DNA of 64,000 nt from an uncultured Bacilli bacterium (GTDB lineage: Bacteria > Bacillota_I > Bacilli_A > RF39 > UBA660), in the NCBI GenBank assembly GCA_934095825.1, contig CAKOKQ010000009.1, positions 1 to 64,000 of the forward strand, in the 5' to 3' direction. The notes beneath the pieces were generated by a model, which was not told the origin of the DNA, ran no database searches, and saw only the letters and a list, made by a program, of their open reading frames with translations. The number at the start of each line of letters is the position of its first letter. Positions within the stretch are counted from its first letter, which is position 1. Positions 26,930 to 36,437 of this stretch are shown piece after piece. The position numbers were made by a program, and so were the translations under genes.

Positions 26930-28459
26930 ATGGAAGTTAAAAATTTAAATAAATATTTTAGTGAAATAATTTTAAGAAGAGGTTATGATTACTTTAAAAA
27001 TAATAAAGTCCAAGAAATTCATAAATCTGGTAATATTTATGAAGCCTTGGTAAAAGGTTCTTTAGAATATAAAGTTACTATTGATATGACAAATGATGAT
27101 TATAACCTATCATGTACTTGTCCTTATGGTGATCATTGTAAACATGAAGCTGCTGTTTTGTATTGTTTAAAAAACGACAGTGCCAAAGTAATAACCGGTA
27201 GTATCCAAAGTGAATTTGATAACTTATCATCATTAGAGAGATTTCAGAAAGATTTAGAAAAATCTATTAAAGCTCTAAATCATAAGTATAGTGAGTATGA
27301 TTACTATGATGAATATGATTATTATCATGATGATGAACCCGAAATGACTGAAGAAGAGGAAGCTAGCCAATATAATGACTTTGCCAATACTATAAGATGT
27401 TATATAACCCGTAGTATTAAAGAGGCTAATAATGATAATGACTATTTAATTGCCACTTTTAAATTACTCTTAAACGCTGTTGATAATTGTAGTCTGACTA
27501 CATATAACTATTCTAGTATGGACCTTTATTCCATATTAATTACTGCTTATAAAAAGCAATTAGAAGATAAAGATATATTTGCTAGAATCTTGTCAACTTT
27601 AGTTGATTTACGCACTAAAAAAGACCATTATTTTTATGACGATATAGATTCGGCTTTGTGTGAAAATATATCAACTAAATGGCAAGCTGAGTATTTAGTT
27701 TCTTATTTTAATGACTTAGAAAAAATCTTAGAAAAAGATATATTTAAAAAGATAACTATTATTTATAATTTCATTGATAAAGAAAAGGCTCTAAAAGAAG
27801 CAGAAAAAGATGAATATTTAACAGATAGAAAAATAGTAGATTGGCTCTTAGATACTTATAAGGATAATATTCCAAAACAAATAGAAATTCTAGAAAAATA
27901 TTGTCGTAAAGCTAATGGTTGGCATATTACAAATTATTTTGAAAAACTCTTAGAACTTTATAAAAAGACTGATATTCAAAAATACCAAAAAATTTTATTA
28001 GATTGCTTTTATAAAAGACCATCTTATGATAAATATTTAGAAATTAAGAAAACCTTAATTAAAGAGGAATGGAATAAAATTAAACCGGAAGTTCTTAGTA
28101 AAATTAAAAATAATACTAACCTTTATTGTGATATTTGTCTTGAAGAAAAAGAATACAGCAATGTTTTAGATGTCTTAAATAAAAGTTCAATCGATTTTAT
28201 CGGTATATATATAGATAAGTTAGCTACCATTTATCCAGAAGAATTATTGAAACTTTATACCAAAAGATTAATTGATTATATTAATGATGCTAAAGGACCA
28301 TCGGCTTATAAAAAAGTTGATGATTACCTTAACTATCTTTTAAAATTTCCAAATGGTAGAGATGAAGTATTAAATCTTATTAATTATATTAAAGTTAATT
28401 TTCCTACTAGAAAATCTTTCCAAACCGAAATGGAGTTCTATAAAGATACTTATTTATAA
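26930..28459 (+). CDS. SWIM zinc-finger protein
   Basis: A 509-residue protein. Residues of about 60-85 carry the SWIM motif, CTCPYGDHCKHEAAVL (C-x-C-x(n)-C-x-H), after a conserved YFKNNKV start. Residues of about 115-145 are an acidic Asp/Glu/Tyr stretch. The remaining 360 residues are helical and HEAT/TPR-like. SWIM domains bind DNA or protein; in bacteria they often neighbour SWI2/SNF2 helicases, and here the gene is divergent from the SF1 helicase. Apart from the motif the function is unknown. Confidence 0.8.
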   Translation: MEVKNLNKYFSEIILRRGYDYFKNNKVQEIHKSGNIYEALVKGSLEYKVTIDMTNDDYNLSCTCPYGDHCKHEAAVLYCLKNDSAKVITGSIQSEFDNLSSLERFQKDLEKSIKALNHKYSEYDYYDEYDYYHDDEPEMTEEEEASQYNDFANTIRCYITRSIKEANNDNDYLIATFKLLLNAVDNCSLTTYNYSSMDLYSILITAYKKQLEDKDIFARILSTLVDLRTKKDHYFYDDIDSALCENISTKWQAEYLVSYFNDLEKILEKDIFKKITIIYNFIDKEKALKEAEKDEYLTDRKIVDWLLDTYKDNIPKQIEILEKYCRKANGWHITNYFEKLLELYKKTDIQKYQKILLDCFYKRPSYDKYLEIKKTLIKEEWNKIKPEVLSKIKNNTNLYCDICLEEKEYSNVLDVLNKSSIDFIGIYIDKLATIYPEELLKLYTKRLIDYINDAKGPSAYKKVDDYLNYLLKFPNGRDEVLNLINYIKVNFPTRKSFQTEMEFYKDTYL

Positions 28460-28499
28460 AATTTATGATACAATTATACATAGTTAGGAGGTCGAAATT

Positions 28500-29348
28500 G
28501 TGAGTGAGAAAGAATTAGATTCGAGTGTTAATGAATATGAAAGAAAATATAAAACTAGTAATTATGTAAAACAATTACAATGGGATATGGCTATTGGCCT
28601 TCAAGAAGTAGATAATTTAAATCCTTCTAAATACTTAGAAAAATTATTAAAAAAAGAAATAGAAGGTAATTTAACTATAGAAGAGGTAAAAAAAGAATTA
28701 AAAGAATACTATATTGAAAAAGAAAACAAAAAAGAAATAAATCATAGTGAATTAGAATGCGATTTTGTATCAACTAGAATAGTTGAATTATTAAATAAAG
28801 ATAATTTTAATTTATCAGTTGATTATTTAAAATATGTTCATAAATTTTTATTTCAAGATGTTTATGAATTTGCTGGCGAGTTCAGGAAAATAGATTTTTC
28901 GAAACATGAAAAAATACTTAACAATGATTCTGTAGCCTACGGAGATTGTACTACTTTAACGGCATCATTAGAATACGATATATCCAAAGAATTAGAAAAA
29001 AATTACGAAGAAATGAACATAGTAGAGGTTATTAATAACATAACTAACTTTTCTTCTAATATCTGGCAGGTACACCCTTTTCGAGAAGGTAACACTAGAA
29101 CAACGGCTTTATTTATTGAAAAATATTTAATTAGTTTAGGTTATAAAGTGAATAATACTTTATTTAAAGATAAGTCAGTTTATTTTAGAAATGCTTTAGT
29201 GCGAAGTAATTATTTTAACAATTATTTAAATATAAAAGAAGATAGTAGTTATTTAGTTAAATTTTACGAAAATTTGTTATTAGGTAAGAACAATAATTTA
29301 CATTCAAAGGACTTAATAGTAGAACAACTATTTGATAAAAAAGATTAA
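28500..29348 (+). CDS. Fic-domain AMP transferase with fused VbhA-like N-terminal region
   Basis: A 282-residue protein. The Fic core has YEFAGEFRKIDFSKH and the catalytic loop HPFREGNTRTT, the HxFx(D/E)GN variant in which Thr replaces the Gly of the usual GNGR. The first 75 residues resemble the VbhA antitoxin: a helix followed by GLQEVDNLNPSKYLEKLLKKEIEG and an NLTIEEV helix. In two-gene systems these are separate, so toxin and inhibitor may be joined here. Fic enzymes transfer AMP to hydroxyl groups of targets such as gyrase. GTG at 28500 follows an ideal AGGAGG by eight bases. Confidence 0.85.
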   Translation: MSEKELDSSVNEYERKYKTSNYVKQLQWDMAIGLQEVDNLNPSKYLEKLLKKEIEGNLTIEEVKKELKEYYIEKENKKEINHSELECDFVSTRIVELLNKDNFNLSVDYLKYVHKFLFQDVYEFAGEFRKIDFSKHEKILNNDSVAYGDCTTLTASLEYDISKELEKNYEEMNIVEVINNITNFSSNIWQVHPFREGNTRTTALFIEKYLISLGYKVNNTLFKDKSVYFRNALVRSNYFNNYLNIKEDSSYLVKFYENLLLGKNNNLHSKDLIVEQLFDKKD

Positions 29349-29419
29349 ATAGTTGATTTCAATCAAATTCTTTGGTATATATATTGATATGAGGAAAAAA
29401 TGTTAAATCATTTTTGCGT

Positions 29420-29505
29420 GGAGTCTATATTGAACAAAACTATAAGATATTTATTCTAGATATAATATTTTGTTGGTTCAATATGGAATCCTATTTTTTT
29501 ATTTT
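29420..29505 (+). terminator. Long imperfect hairpin with T tract in a 314-base gene-free stretch
   Basis: Bases 29349-29662 hold no gene. From 29420 to 29491 the sequence folds on itself: GGAGTCTATATTGAAC pairs with GTTCAATATGGAATCC with two mismatches, and the inner A/T-rich part continues the stem. A run of T with one A follows (to 29505). It is long for a plain terminator and could be a remnant of a small mobile element or an RNA element. I see nothing else in the stretch. Confidence 0.6.
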
Positions 29506-29662
29506 TCTTTGCAGGATAAATTAGTTAAATTGAATCTCTGTCAGGTTTTTCAGCAGCATCGTTTCTCTTTTCTAATTTTTTAAGCACTTAAACTTTAGGA
29601 ATAACCCTTTTAAAACAATAGCACTTTTTTCTTTTAAACATACAATATTTTAGGTGATAAAT

Positions 29663-30868
29663 ATGTCTAAAAAGATTGTGATTGATAGTGGACACGGTGG
29701 CGAAGATGGGGGTGCTAGCGGCAACGGAATTGTTGAAAAAGACTTAACTTTAAAAATTTCTAAATATATGCAACAAAGATTTGACGAACTAGGTATCCCT
29801 AATCAAATGACTAGAACCGAAGATATAACTTTAAATCCAACTGATAGGGTTAATAAAGTTTTAAGTTTTTATGGCGACGGTAAAGATGTTATTGTTTTGT
29901 CAAATCATATTAATGCGGGTGGTGGTGATGGTTTTGAGATTGTTTATGCTCTGCGTAATAACGATACTTTAGCGCGTAAAATAACTCAAGAAATAGAAAA
30001 TACGGGGCAAAATGTGCGCAAATATTACCAGCGTCGTCTACCTAGTAATTCTTCTAAAGACTATTACTATATAATAAGAGAAACTCCCAATACCGAGGCT
30101 CTCTTAGTAGAATATGGTTTTCTAGATTCAACTGGCGATGATGTATCCCAATTAAAAAATAATTATGAGGAGCTAGCCGAGGCCGTTGTCAAAGCCGTTG
30201 CCTCCTATATTGGTGTACCTTATACTTCCAAAACGGATGAGTATTACACGGTTGTAAAAGGCGATTCCCTATGGAGTATTGCTAATAAATTTAATACGAC
30301 AGTTGCCAACTTAAAATCACTAAATAACCTTTCTTCTAATCTTTTACAAATCGGTCAAAAATTAAAAATAAACGCTACTAAAGTAGATCAACCTAATGAA
30401 TATTACACGGTTAAGAAGGGAGATACCCTATATTCCATAGCCGCAAAAAATAATTTATCCGTTGCCGAACTAAAAGCTTTAAATAACTTGACATCTGATA
30501 ACTTATCCGTTGGTCAAACCTTATTAACCAAGAAAACCCCGAAAGAAAATACTAATGTTACTACTTATACGGTAAAATCTGGTGATACTTTGTATTCTAT
30601 CGCTAAAAAATATAACACCACTGTAAATGCTATAACTACCCTAAATAACCTAACTTCTAATAATCTTTCTATCGGTCAGACCTTAAAAATTCCCGTATCA
30701 ACACAAAATACTACGGAAAAAACTTATACGGTAAAATCTGGCGATAATCTATATTCCATAGCCAGAAAATATAATACTACGGTAAGTGAATTAATTAATC
30801 GTAATAACTTAAAAACATCTAATCTTGCAATTGGTCAAGAATTAATAATACCCAATAATAATAGTTAA
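29663..30868 (+). CDS. Amidase_3 peptidoglycan hydrolase with four LysM domains, no signal peptide
   Basis: A 401-residue protein. Residues 1-180 are an N-acetylmuramoyl-L-alanine amidase with zinc ligands in DSGHGGEDGG, IVEKDLTL, LSNHINAGG and VEYGFLD. Four LysM domains follow (YTVVKGDSLWSIA, YTVKKGDTLYSIA, YTVKSGDTLYSIA, YTVKSGDNLYSIA), each of about 45 residues, joined by Thr/Asn-rich linkers. No signal peptide is present, as in phage endolysins and mother-cell lysins such as CwlC. ATG at 29663 follows AGGTGA. It cleaves the stem peptide from the glycan; release from the cell would need lysis or a holin. Confidence 0.92.
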   Translation: MSKKIVIDSGHGGEDGGASGNGIVEKDLTLKISKYMQQRFDELGIPNQMTRTEDITLNPTDRVNKVLSFYGDGKDVIVLSNHINAGGGDGFEIVYALRNNDTLARKITQEIENTGQNVRKYYQRRLPSNSSKDYYYIIRETPNTEALLVEYGFLDSTGDDVSQLKNNYEELAEAVVKAVASYIGVPYTSKTDEYYTVVKGDSLWSIANKFNTTVANLKSLNNLSSNLLQIGQKLKINATKVDQPNEYYTVKKGDTLYSIAAKNNLSVAELKALNNLTSDNLSVGQTLLTKKTPKENTNVTTYTVKSGDTLYSIAKKYNTTVNAITTLNNLTSNNLSIGQTLKIPVSTQNTTEKTYTVKSGDNLYSIARKYNTTVSELINRNNLKTSNLAIGQELIIPNNNS

Positions 30869-30927
30869 AAATATTTAAAAATCTGGTATAATTAAATTAA
30901 TAATAGTAATAGTTTAGGGTGAGTAAA

Positions 30928-32073
30928 ATGGCAAAACATGAAACCAAATATAATAAATATGCTAAAAGCATTTTCGCAAACTTAATTACAGTTTTAATAT
31001 TTAATACTGTAATTATTTGTTTGTACATAAAATATTGTAAATCCTTAGATACTTCATCAGATCCTAACCTTCATAGACTTTATACCCTTATTTTTGGTGT
31101 TATAGTAGTGACTCTAGTTTTTATTAATATAAGCTTTCTGTTTGGCCAAATTATGGCTAAAATTAATATTAAAAGAATTAATAAAAAAATCGAAAAACAG
31201 AATAAATATCTCTATTATCGGGAGTTACCAAATCATTTTGGAATTGGTGTTAATACCTTACTAATAGATTCTAAAATCGAAAATGAAAAAGACATCGTTG
31301 CTGTTATCCTCGATTTATGTGCTAAAAAATATTTAAAACTATTTAAATTAGGAAATAAATATTTTATCAAAGTATTAAATTATCAAAATGATCAGCTTTT
31401 AGAAAACGAAAAGTATATAATGCAATATATTTCTCAAAATAAAGTTAAAGATATTAACTATAATGAATGGTATAGATTATGTTTAGAAGATGGAAAAAAA
31501 TTAGATTTATATACTGATTCTCAAGAAAAAAAGAATAATTTTAATTTTTTGGAAAAATTTGGGACTGTCGGTAATATTATCAAAAATATAATAGTTCTAT
31601 TAATTAGTATCTTAATGACCATAGCTACTCTTGAGGTAGATAACCCCTATAGTATAATCTCGGCCATCTTTTCCGGAATAGTATGCTTTATAATGCTTAG
31701 TTTTATGGCTCAACTTGTCTACAGTGCCTTATGTTTTATCGTTTATTCTCTCCAAGAAGTAATTAATGCGGGTATTAACTCTTATAATGAAGAAATGAGA
31801 AATAATTTAAAAAGAACCCCTAAAGGGATAGAAGAATATTATAAATTAAAATCCTTTGCTAACTTCTTAGATGACTTTGGGGCTTTTGCAGGGAAAGAAC
31901 CCGAAGAGATAATATTATGGGATTATTACCTTTCTTATGCCCAAGTTTTTGGTTTAACCGAAAAAATAATGAAGACTGGTTATAATAAACTTATAAACAA
32001 TTCTTCATTTAATATTGATGATATTAATAATCTAACTTTAGATAATATTTATTTAAATAGTCCTAAAGACTAA
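30928..32073 (+). CDS. DUF2207-like membrane protein
   Basis: A 381-residue protein with two N-terminal helices (about 15-36 and 55-80), a soluble stretch with a winged-helix-like IVAVILDLCAKKYLKLF segment, two more helices (about 210-265) and a C-terminal RTPKGIEEYYKLKSFANFLDDFG with WDYYLSYAQVFGL, which resembles the end of DUF2207 proteins. The large extracytoplasmic domain of DUF2207 is missing. Its last four bases overlap the converging CwlJ-like gene. GGGTGAG lies before ATG at 30928. The role is unknown. Confidence 0.65.
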   Translation: MAKHETKYNKYAKSIFANLITVLIFNTVIICLYIKYCKSLDTSSDPNLHRLYTLIFGVIVVTLVFINISFLFGQIMAKINIKRINKKIEKQNKYLYYRELPNHFGIGVNTLLIDSKIENEKDIVAVILDLCAKKYLKLFKLGNKYFIKVLNYQNDQLLENEKYIMQYISQNKVKDINYNEWYRLCLEDGKKLDLYTDSQEKKNNFNFLEKFGTVGNIIKNIIVLLISILMTIATLEVDNPYSIISAIFSGIVCFIMLSFMAQLVYSALCFIVYSLQEVINAGINSYNEEMRNNLKRTPKGIEEYYKLKSFANFLDDFGAFAGKEPEEIILWDYYLSYAQVFGLTEKIMKTGYNKLINNSSFNIDDINNLTLDNIYLNSPKD

Positions 32074-32492
32074 TATAACTCTACACATACTCCCGAATCA
32101 GGTTTATAAAAGCAATGGTTCTTATATCTTCCTGCTAGAGCCTGATCATACCATTTATTTTTGCAAGAATCGCCAGTTTTCGGAGCATAAAACCATAAAG
32201 CATGGGTCGCCGGATAGAAATATTCTCCCCTTAAAACTCTTTTGGCTAAATCTTTTTCTTTAGTAGTCGCACCTCCTTGAAACAAACTAGATTTTGTCCC
32301 ACTAAACTGATTTTTTTGATAAATAGCATCAGTAATAGTGCGAATATCTTTAAAAGTTAGACAGTTGGCAATAGCTCTATTAATAACAACATTACCAACC
32401 ATCAGCATCCCCAGATTACCTTCCGCTAAAGCCTCAGCCCGCATAATTCTAGCCAGTAAATCTAGTTCCTTCGTCGTATAATTAATTAACAT
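32070..32492 (-). CDS. CwlJ/SleB-type cell wall hydrolase
   Basis: A 140-residue hydrolase_2 domain protein with no signal peptide. Motifs: LARIMRAEALAEG with the catalytic Glu, GNVVINRA, KNQFSG and a C-terminal ALWFY followed by CxxxWYxQ-like residues. The length is that of CwlJ (about 142 residues), which sits in the spore coat and degrades cortex during germination. SleB is longer and secreted. With cotJ and cwlD elsewhere in the window this supports spore biology, although phage endolysins use the same domain. GGTGAT precedes ATG at 32492. Confidence 0.82.
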   Translation of the reverse strand: MLINYTTKELDLLARIMRAEALAEGNLGMLMVGNVVINRAIANCLTFKDIRTITDAIYQKNQFSGTKSSLFQGGATTKEKDLAKRVLRGEYFYPATHALWFYAPKTGDSCKNKWYDQALAGRYKNHCFYKPDSGVCVELY

Positions 32493-32638
32493 AAAAAATC
32501 ACCTATAAAATTATATGCTCCAAAATAAAACTCATTATCTTTTAATTACTATCTTTTTTTAACCATCTATGCTAAAATCAAGATAAGAAAAAAGAGAACG
32601 ATTTGTTCTACTTTTAATAAGTTAAAGGAGTGTTTATA

Positions 32639-33391
32639 ATGAATTGGTTTTTAACTTTTATGTTTATTTTTTATATTGGCTGTACTTGTGGTTGGATTAT
32701 GGAGTTGTTTTTTAGACGAGCCGTTTCCGGTAAATGGGTAAACCCCGGATTTCTAGTTGGCCCTTACTTACCAATATATGGTTTTGGTCTAACGACCTTA
32801 ACGGCTATTTACTTAATATTTCATAATTTAAATGTTCACCCAATTGTTGTTATTTTACTAATGGGCGCTACGATGACTCTCATTGAGTTTATTGGCGGTT
32901 TGTCATTTGTAGATGGGAAGGGACCAAAACTTTGGGATTATTCCAATGAATGGGGAAACTACAAAGGAATAATCTGTCCGTTATTTTCGGCTATCTGGAC
33001 TGGTATTGCCGCTCTTTATTACTTCTTACTGGCTCAACCTATCCTAAATGGCCTAAAATGGTTTTCTAATAACCTAGCCTTTTCCTTTGTCCTTGGTGTT
33101 TTCTTTGGGGTTATCGTTATTGACTATGTTTATTCAACTAACTTATACCATAAGATTAAAAAGTACGCTAAAGATAATGATATTCCAGTTAAATTAGAAG
33201 AATTAAAAGTATCTATCCGTGAACACCAAGAAAAAGCAAAAGAGAAATATTCATTTATCTTACCATTTAATCAAAATATTTCTCTTAAAGAACATCTAGA
33301 AAAATATAAAAAACAAGTATCAGCCAGAGAAAAGAAGACTTTAAAATTATTTAAGAAACAAGAAAAAAAGGAAACTAAAAATAAAAGATAA
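32639..33391 (+). CDS. PF06541-type membrane protein (putative ABC-transporter type IV / CmpB family)
   Basis: A 250-residue protein with five or six membrane helices in the first 170 residues, including GPYLPIYGFGLTTL, LIEFIGGLSF and LWDYSNEWGNYKGIICPLFS, all hallmarks of PF06541. The last 75 residues are a basic, helical cytoplasmic tail (EKKTLKLFKKQ). AAGGAG precedes ATG at 32639. The role is unknown; the short relative at 1112-1612 lacks the tail. Confidence 0.75.
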   Translation: MNWFLTFMFIFYIGCTCGWIMELFFRRAVSGKWVNPGFLVGPYLPIYGFGLTTLTAIYLIFHNLNVHPIVVILLMGATMTLIEFIGGLSFVDGKGPKLWDYSNEWGNYKGIICPLFSAIWTGIAALYYFLLAQPILNGLKWFSNNLAFSFVLGVFFGVIVIDYVYSTNLYHKIKKYAKDNDIPVKLEELKVSIREHQEKAKEKYSFILPFNQNISLKEHLEKYKKQVSAREKKTLKLFKKQEKKETKNKR

Positions 33392-33417
33392 GAGACTTAT
33401 ATAAAAAGTAACCGTGG

Positions 33418-33963
33418 TTATTTAATTAATAACTTTTGACCAACACGAATGAGATTTGGGTTAGAACCTATAATCTCTTTATTTTTGCGGTAAAGTTCTT
33501 GCCATGTCATTTTATATTTTTTAGCAATCTTAGTTAAATTATCTTTTCTTTTAACAATATAATAAATATGCTTATCCTCATCATAATTTAATGAATATTC
33601 TTCAGGATCAAGTATTTTATTGGTTTTTAAATCTTTTACCCTTAAATGTAAGTGAATACCTGTTGCAATACCTGTCATCCCAGTTGTCCCAATAGCAGTA
33701 TTCTTGTTAACCATTTGCCCTTTTTTTACTAAAATTTTATCTAAATGGGCATGCATAAATTCTTTATTTATTCTTGGATATTTAATTTTAACTGCTTTTG
33801 CCCCTGTAATTAAGCCAGTAAAAGTTACAATTCCTTCTTCGATTGCATACTGTTTTATTTTCTTCCTGTAAGTCCCATAATCAACGGCTTTATGTTTGTT
33901 ACTAAACTTCTGGGTTATATAATGCCCTTTGTTATGAAAGATTAAATTACTTATTTTGCTCAT
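33418..33963 (-). CDS. M23 metallopeptidase with C-terminal LysM, endolysin-like
   Basis: A 181-residue protein. The M23 (LytM) domain has KHKAVDYG (H-x3-D zinc motif), MHAHLDKILVKKGQMV and the GIHLHLRV (HxH) motif. A single LysM follows (YYIVKRKDNLTKIAKKY to VGQKLLIK). There is no signal peptide. ATG at 33963 follows GGAGGTGAGG and lies inside the end of the holin gene (17-base overlap), so the two are translated together. It would cut peptide cross-bridges. This is the layout of a phage lysis module. Confidence 0.88.
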   Translation of the reverse strand: MSKISNLIFHNKGHYITQKFSNKHKAVDYGTYRKKIKQYAIEEGIVTFTGLITGAKAVKIKYPRINKEFMHAHLDKILVKKGQMVNKNTAIGTTGMTGIATGIHLHLRVKDLKTNKILDPEEYSLNYDEDKHIYYIVKRKDNLTKIAKKYKMTWQELYRKNKEIIGSNPNLIRVGQKLLIK

Positions 33964-34321
33964 TTTCCTCACCTCCTTTCATATTACTAAATTTATCCTT
34001 AATGATAGTCGGTAACTTAATACCCATAGCACTCCAATTTTCTAAAATACTTATTCCTTCATTAGCAATAAACATATAAATAACAATATTTCTTAAATAG
34101 CCATTATCTTTAAGTAAAATATCTAATATTTCTACTACTATAACTAAAATAATATAACCAATTTTCTTAATAATTCCCTTCGCCCCTACTTTACTACTTA
34201 ACTTTCCCGTATAAAAAGCCCGCATTACCCCACTTAAATAATCTAAGACAATAAATATTAGTAAGGCTTTAAAAAGAGTATCGTATCCCGTTAGGATAGA
34301 TAGAAAAAATGTATCATTCAT
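33947..34321 (-). CDS. Phage holin (PF05105, TcdE/Cph1 type)
   Basis: A 124-residue membrane protein with three hydrophobic helices, LDYLSGVMRAFYTGKLSSKVGAKG between helices one and two, and FIANEGISILENWSAMGIKLP before a charged C-terminus. These are typical of the phi29-independent Cph1/TcdE holin family. Holins form pores that let signal-less lysins reach the wall, or in TcdE release toxins. It is the first gene of a pair with the M23-LysM protein; no other phage genes are nearby. Confidence 0.88.
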   Translation of the reverse strand: MNDTFFLSILTGYDTLFKALLIFIVLDYLSGVMRAFYTGKLSSKVGAKGIIKKIGYIILVIVVEILDILLKDNGYLRNIVIYMFIANEGISILENWSAMGIKLPTIIKDKFSNMKGGEENEQNK

Positions 34322-34408
34322 AAATTCACCTCGTTATTTTATTTCTACTATATCTTATGTCACTTCATTTCAACTTCATAATTTCTTCGCCTAATTTTCA
34401 TCAAAAAC

Positions 34409-34451
34409 TTAGCACTCTCTAATTGACAAGTGCTAAAAAAAGCATTATACT
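34409..34451 (+). promoter_or_regulatory. CIRCE operator overlapping the htpG promoter
   Basis: TTAGCACTC and AAGTGCTAA are the CIRCE arms bound by HrcA; the spacer is ten bases and not the usual nine. The promoter -35, TTGACA (34423-34428), lies in the spacer and right arm, and TATACT (34446-34451) follows after 17 bases. Bound HrcA would block the polymerase. htpG starts 82 bases downstream. Confidence 0.85.
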
Positions 34452-34533
34452 TTATTTAGCATTCAAGAAATATGACTGCTAAAGCAAAAAGATAACACTA
34501 AATAATATATTTATACAAAAGGAGATAATATAT

Positions 34534-36426
34534 ATGAAGAAAAAAGCCTTTAAAGCGGAATCTAAAAAACTAATGGATTTAATGATTAATTCCATTTATA
34601 CAAACAAAGAAATATTTTTAAGAGAGATTATATCTAATGCTAGTGATGCTATAGATAAACTACATTATATGTCTTTAACTGATAAAGATATCAAAGTAGA
34701 TACTTCTAAATTTAATATTCATATTACCCCTGATAAAGTAAGTAAAACCTTAACTATCAGTGATAATGGTATTGGTATGACTGAAGAAGAATTAGAAAAT
34801 AACCTAGGTACCATTGCTAAGAGTGGGTCAAGTGATTTTAAAGAAAATAATGAACATAAAGAAAATATTGATATCATTGGTAAATTCGGGGTTGGTTTCT
34901 ACTCAGCCTTCATGGTAGCCAGTAAAGTAGAAGTTATATCTAAAAAATATGGTACTGATAAAGCCAGTAAATGGACTTCTAGTGGTATAGATGGTTATGA
35001 GATCGAACCGGCTACTAAAGAAAATTATGGTACTGATATTATTTTATCTTTAAAAGATGATACTGAAGATGAAAAGTATTCTAAGTACTTAGAAGAATAT
35101 GAAATTTCAACTTTAATTAAGAAATATAGCGATTATATAACTTATCCAATTACTATGTATGAAACTCATAAGCATTTAAAACCTAAAAAAGATGAAAAAG
35201 ATCCTGATGAGTATGAAGAACATACCGAACTTGCTACTTTAAATTCTTTAATTCCTATTTGGAAGAAAGATAAATCAAAAATAACTGATGAAGAATATAA
35301 TACTTTCTATAGTGATAAATTCTTTGATTATGAAGAACCAATTGCTCATATTCATACTAAGGCTGAAGGTACTATCGAATATACTTCCCTAGTTTATATT
35401 CCTTCTCATGCTCCTTTTGATTACTATACAAAAGAGTACGAAAAAGGTTTACAACTATATTCTAATGGCGTTTTAATTACAGATAAATGTTCTGATTTAT
35501 TACCAGACTACTTTAGTTTTGTTAAAGGTGTTGTAGATTCACCTGACTTATCTTTAAATATTTCGAGAGAAACCTTACAACAAAATCGTATCTTAAAGAC
35601 TATTGCTAATTCTATTGAAAGTAAGATTAAAAAAGAATTAGAAACTATGCGTGATGAAGACCGTGCTAAATATGAAAAATTCTATACGGCTTTTGGTATG
35701 CAAATAAAGTATGCAGTATATAATAATTATGGTATAGATAAAGATAAAGTAAAAGATTTAGTAATGTTTATTTCATCAAACGATAAAAAATATACAACCT
35801 TAAAAGAATATGTTAGTCGTATGAAAGAAGACCAAAAAGGTATATTCTATGCCTGTGGGGAATCTGTTGATAAGATTGACTTGTTACCACAAGTAGAAGC
35901 CGCTAAAGAAAAAGGTTATGAAATTCTATACTGCACTGAATATGTTGATGAATTTGCTCTTATGACTTTAAGAAGTTATGAAGAAAAAGAATTTAAGAAT
36001 GTATGTAGTGAAAATGCTAATTTAGAAACTGAAGAAGAAAAGAAAGAATTAGAAGAAAAGAATACTGAGGCTAAAGAAATGTTTACCTTCATGCAAGAGT
36101 CTATACCAGATGTTAAAGCTATTAAATTTACTAATAAATTAAAGAATCACCCTGTATGCTTATCCAGTGAAGGCGATATTTCCGTTGAAATGGAAAAGAC
36201 TATGAAAAATATGCCATTTGATAATGGGGTAACGGCTAACAAAGTCTTAGAAATAAATGAAAATCATGAAATTGCTAAGAAGATTAAAGACTTATATGCT
36301 AATAATAAAGAAGAATTAAAGAATTATACTAAGATTTTATATGCTGAGGCTAGATTAATCGAAGGCTTAAGTATTGAAAATCCAACCGAAATAAGCAATT
36401 TAATTTGTGAATATCTTGCTAAATAA
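34534..36426 (+). CDS. htpG: Molecular chaperone HtpG (Hsp90)
   Basis: A 630-residue Hsp90, the usual bacterial size. The GHKL ATP-binding site is clear: LREIISNASDAIDKL, DNGIGM and GKFGVGFYSAFMVA, with NISRETLQQNR in the middle domain. It refolds client proteins in the cytoplasm using ATP. AAAGGAGA precedes ATG at 34534. Control by HrcA through CIRCE places it in the class I heat-shock regulon here. A small zinc-ribbon gene follows after 11 bases. Confidence 0.96.
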   Translation: MKKKAFKAESKKLMDLMINSIYTNKEIFLREIISNASDAIDKLHYMSLTDKDIKVDTSKFNIHITPDKVSKTLTISDNGIGMTEEELENNLGTIAKSGSSDFKENNEHKENIDIIGKFGVGFYSAFMVASKVEVISKKYGTDKASKWTSSGIDGYEIEPATKENYGTDIILSLKDDTEDEKYSKYLEEYEISTLIKKYSDYITYPITMYETHKHLKPKKDEKDPDEYEEHTELATLNSLIPIWKKDKSKITDEEYNTFYSDKFFDYEEPIAHIHTKAEGTIEYTSLVYIPSHAPFDYYTKEYEKGLQLYSNGVLITDKCSDLLPDYFSFVKGVVDSPDLSLNISRETLQQNRILKTIANSIESKIKKELETMRDEDRAKYEKFYTAFGMQIKYAVYNNYGIDKDKVKDLVMFISSNDKKYTTLKEYVSRMKEDQKGIFYACGESVDKIDLLPQVEAAKEKGYEILYCTEYVDEFALMTLRSYEEKEFKNVCSENANLETEEEKKELEEKNTEAKEMFTFMQESIPDVKAIKFTNKLKNHPVCLSSEGDISVEMEKTMKNMPFDNGVTANKVLEINENHEIAKKIKDLYANNKEELKNYTKILYAEARLIEGLSIENPTEISNLICEYLAK

Positions 36427-36437
36427 AGGAGGTCTTT

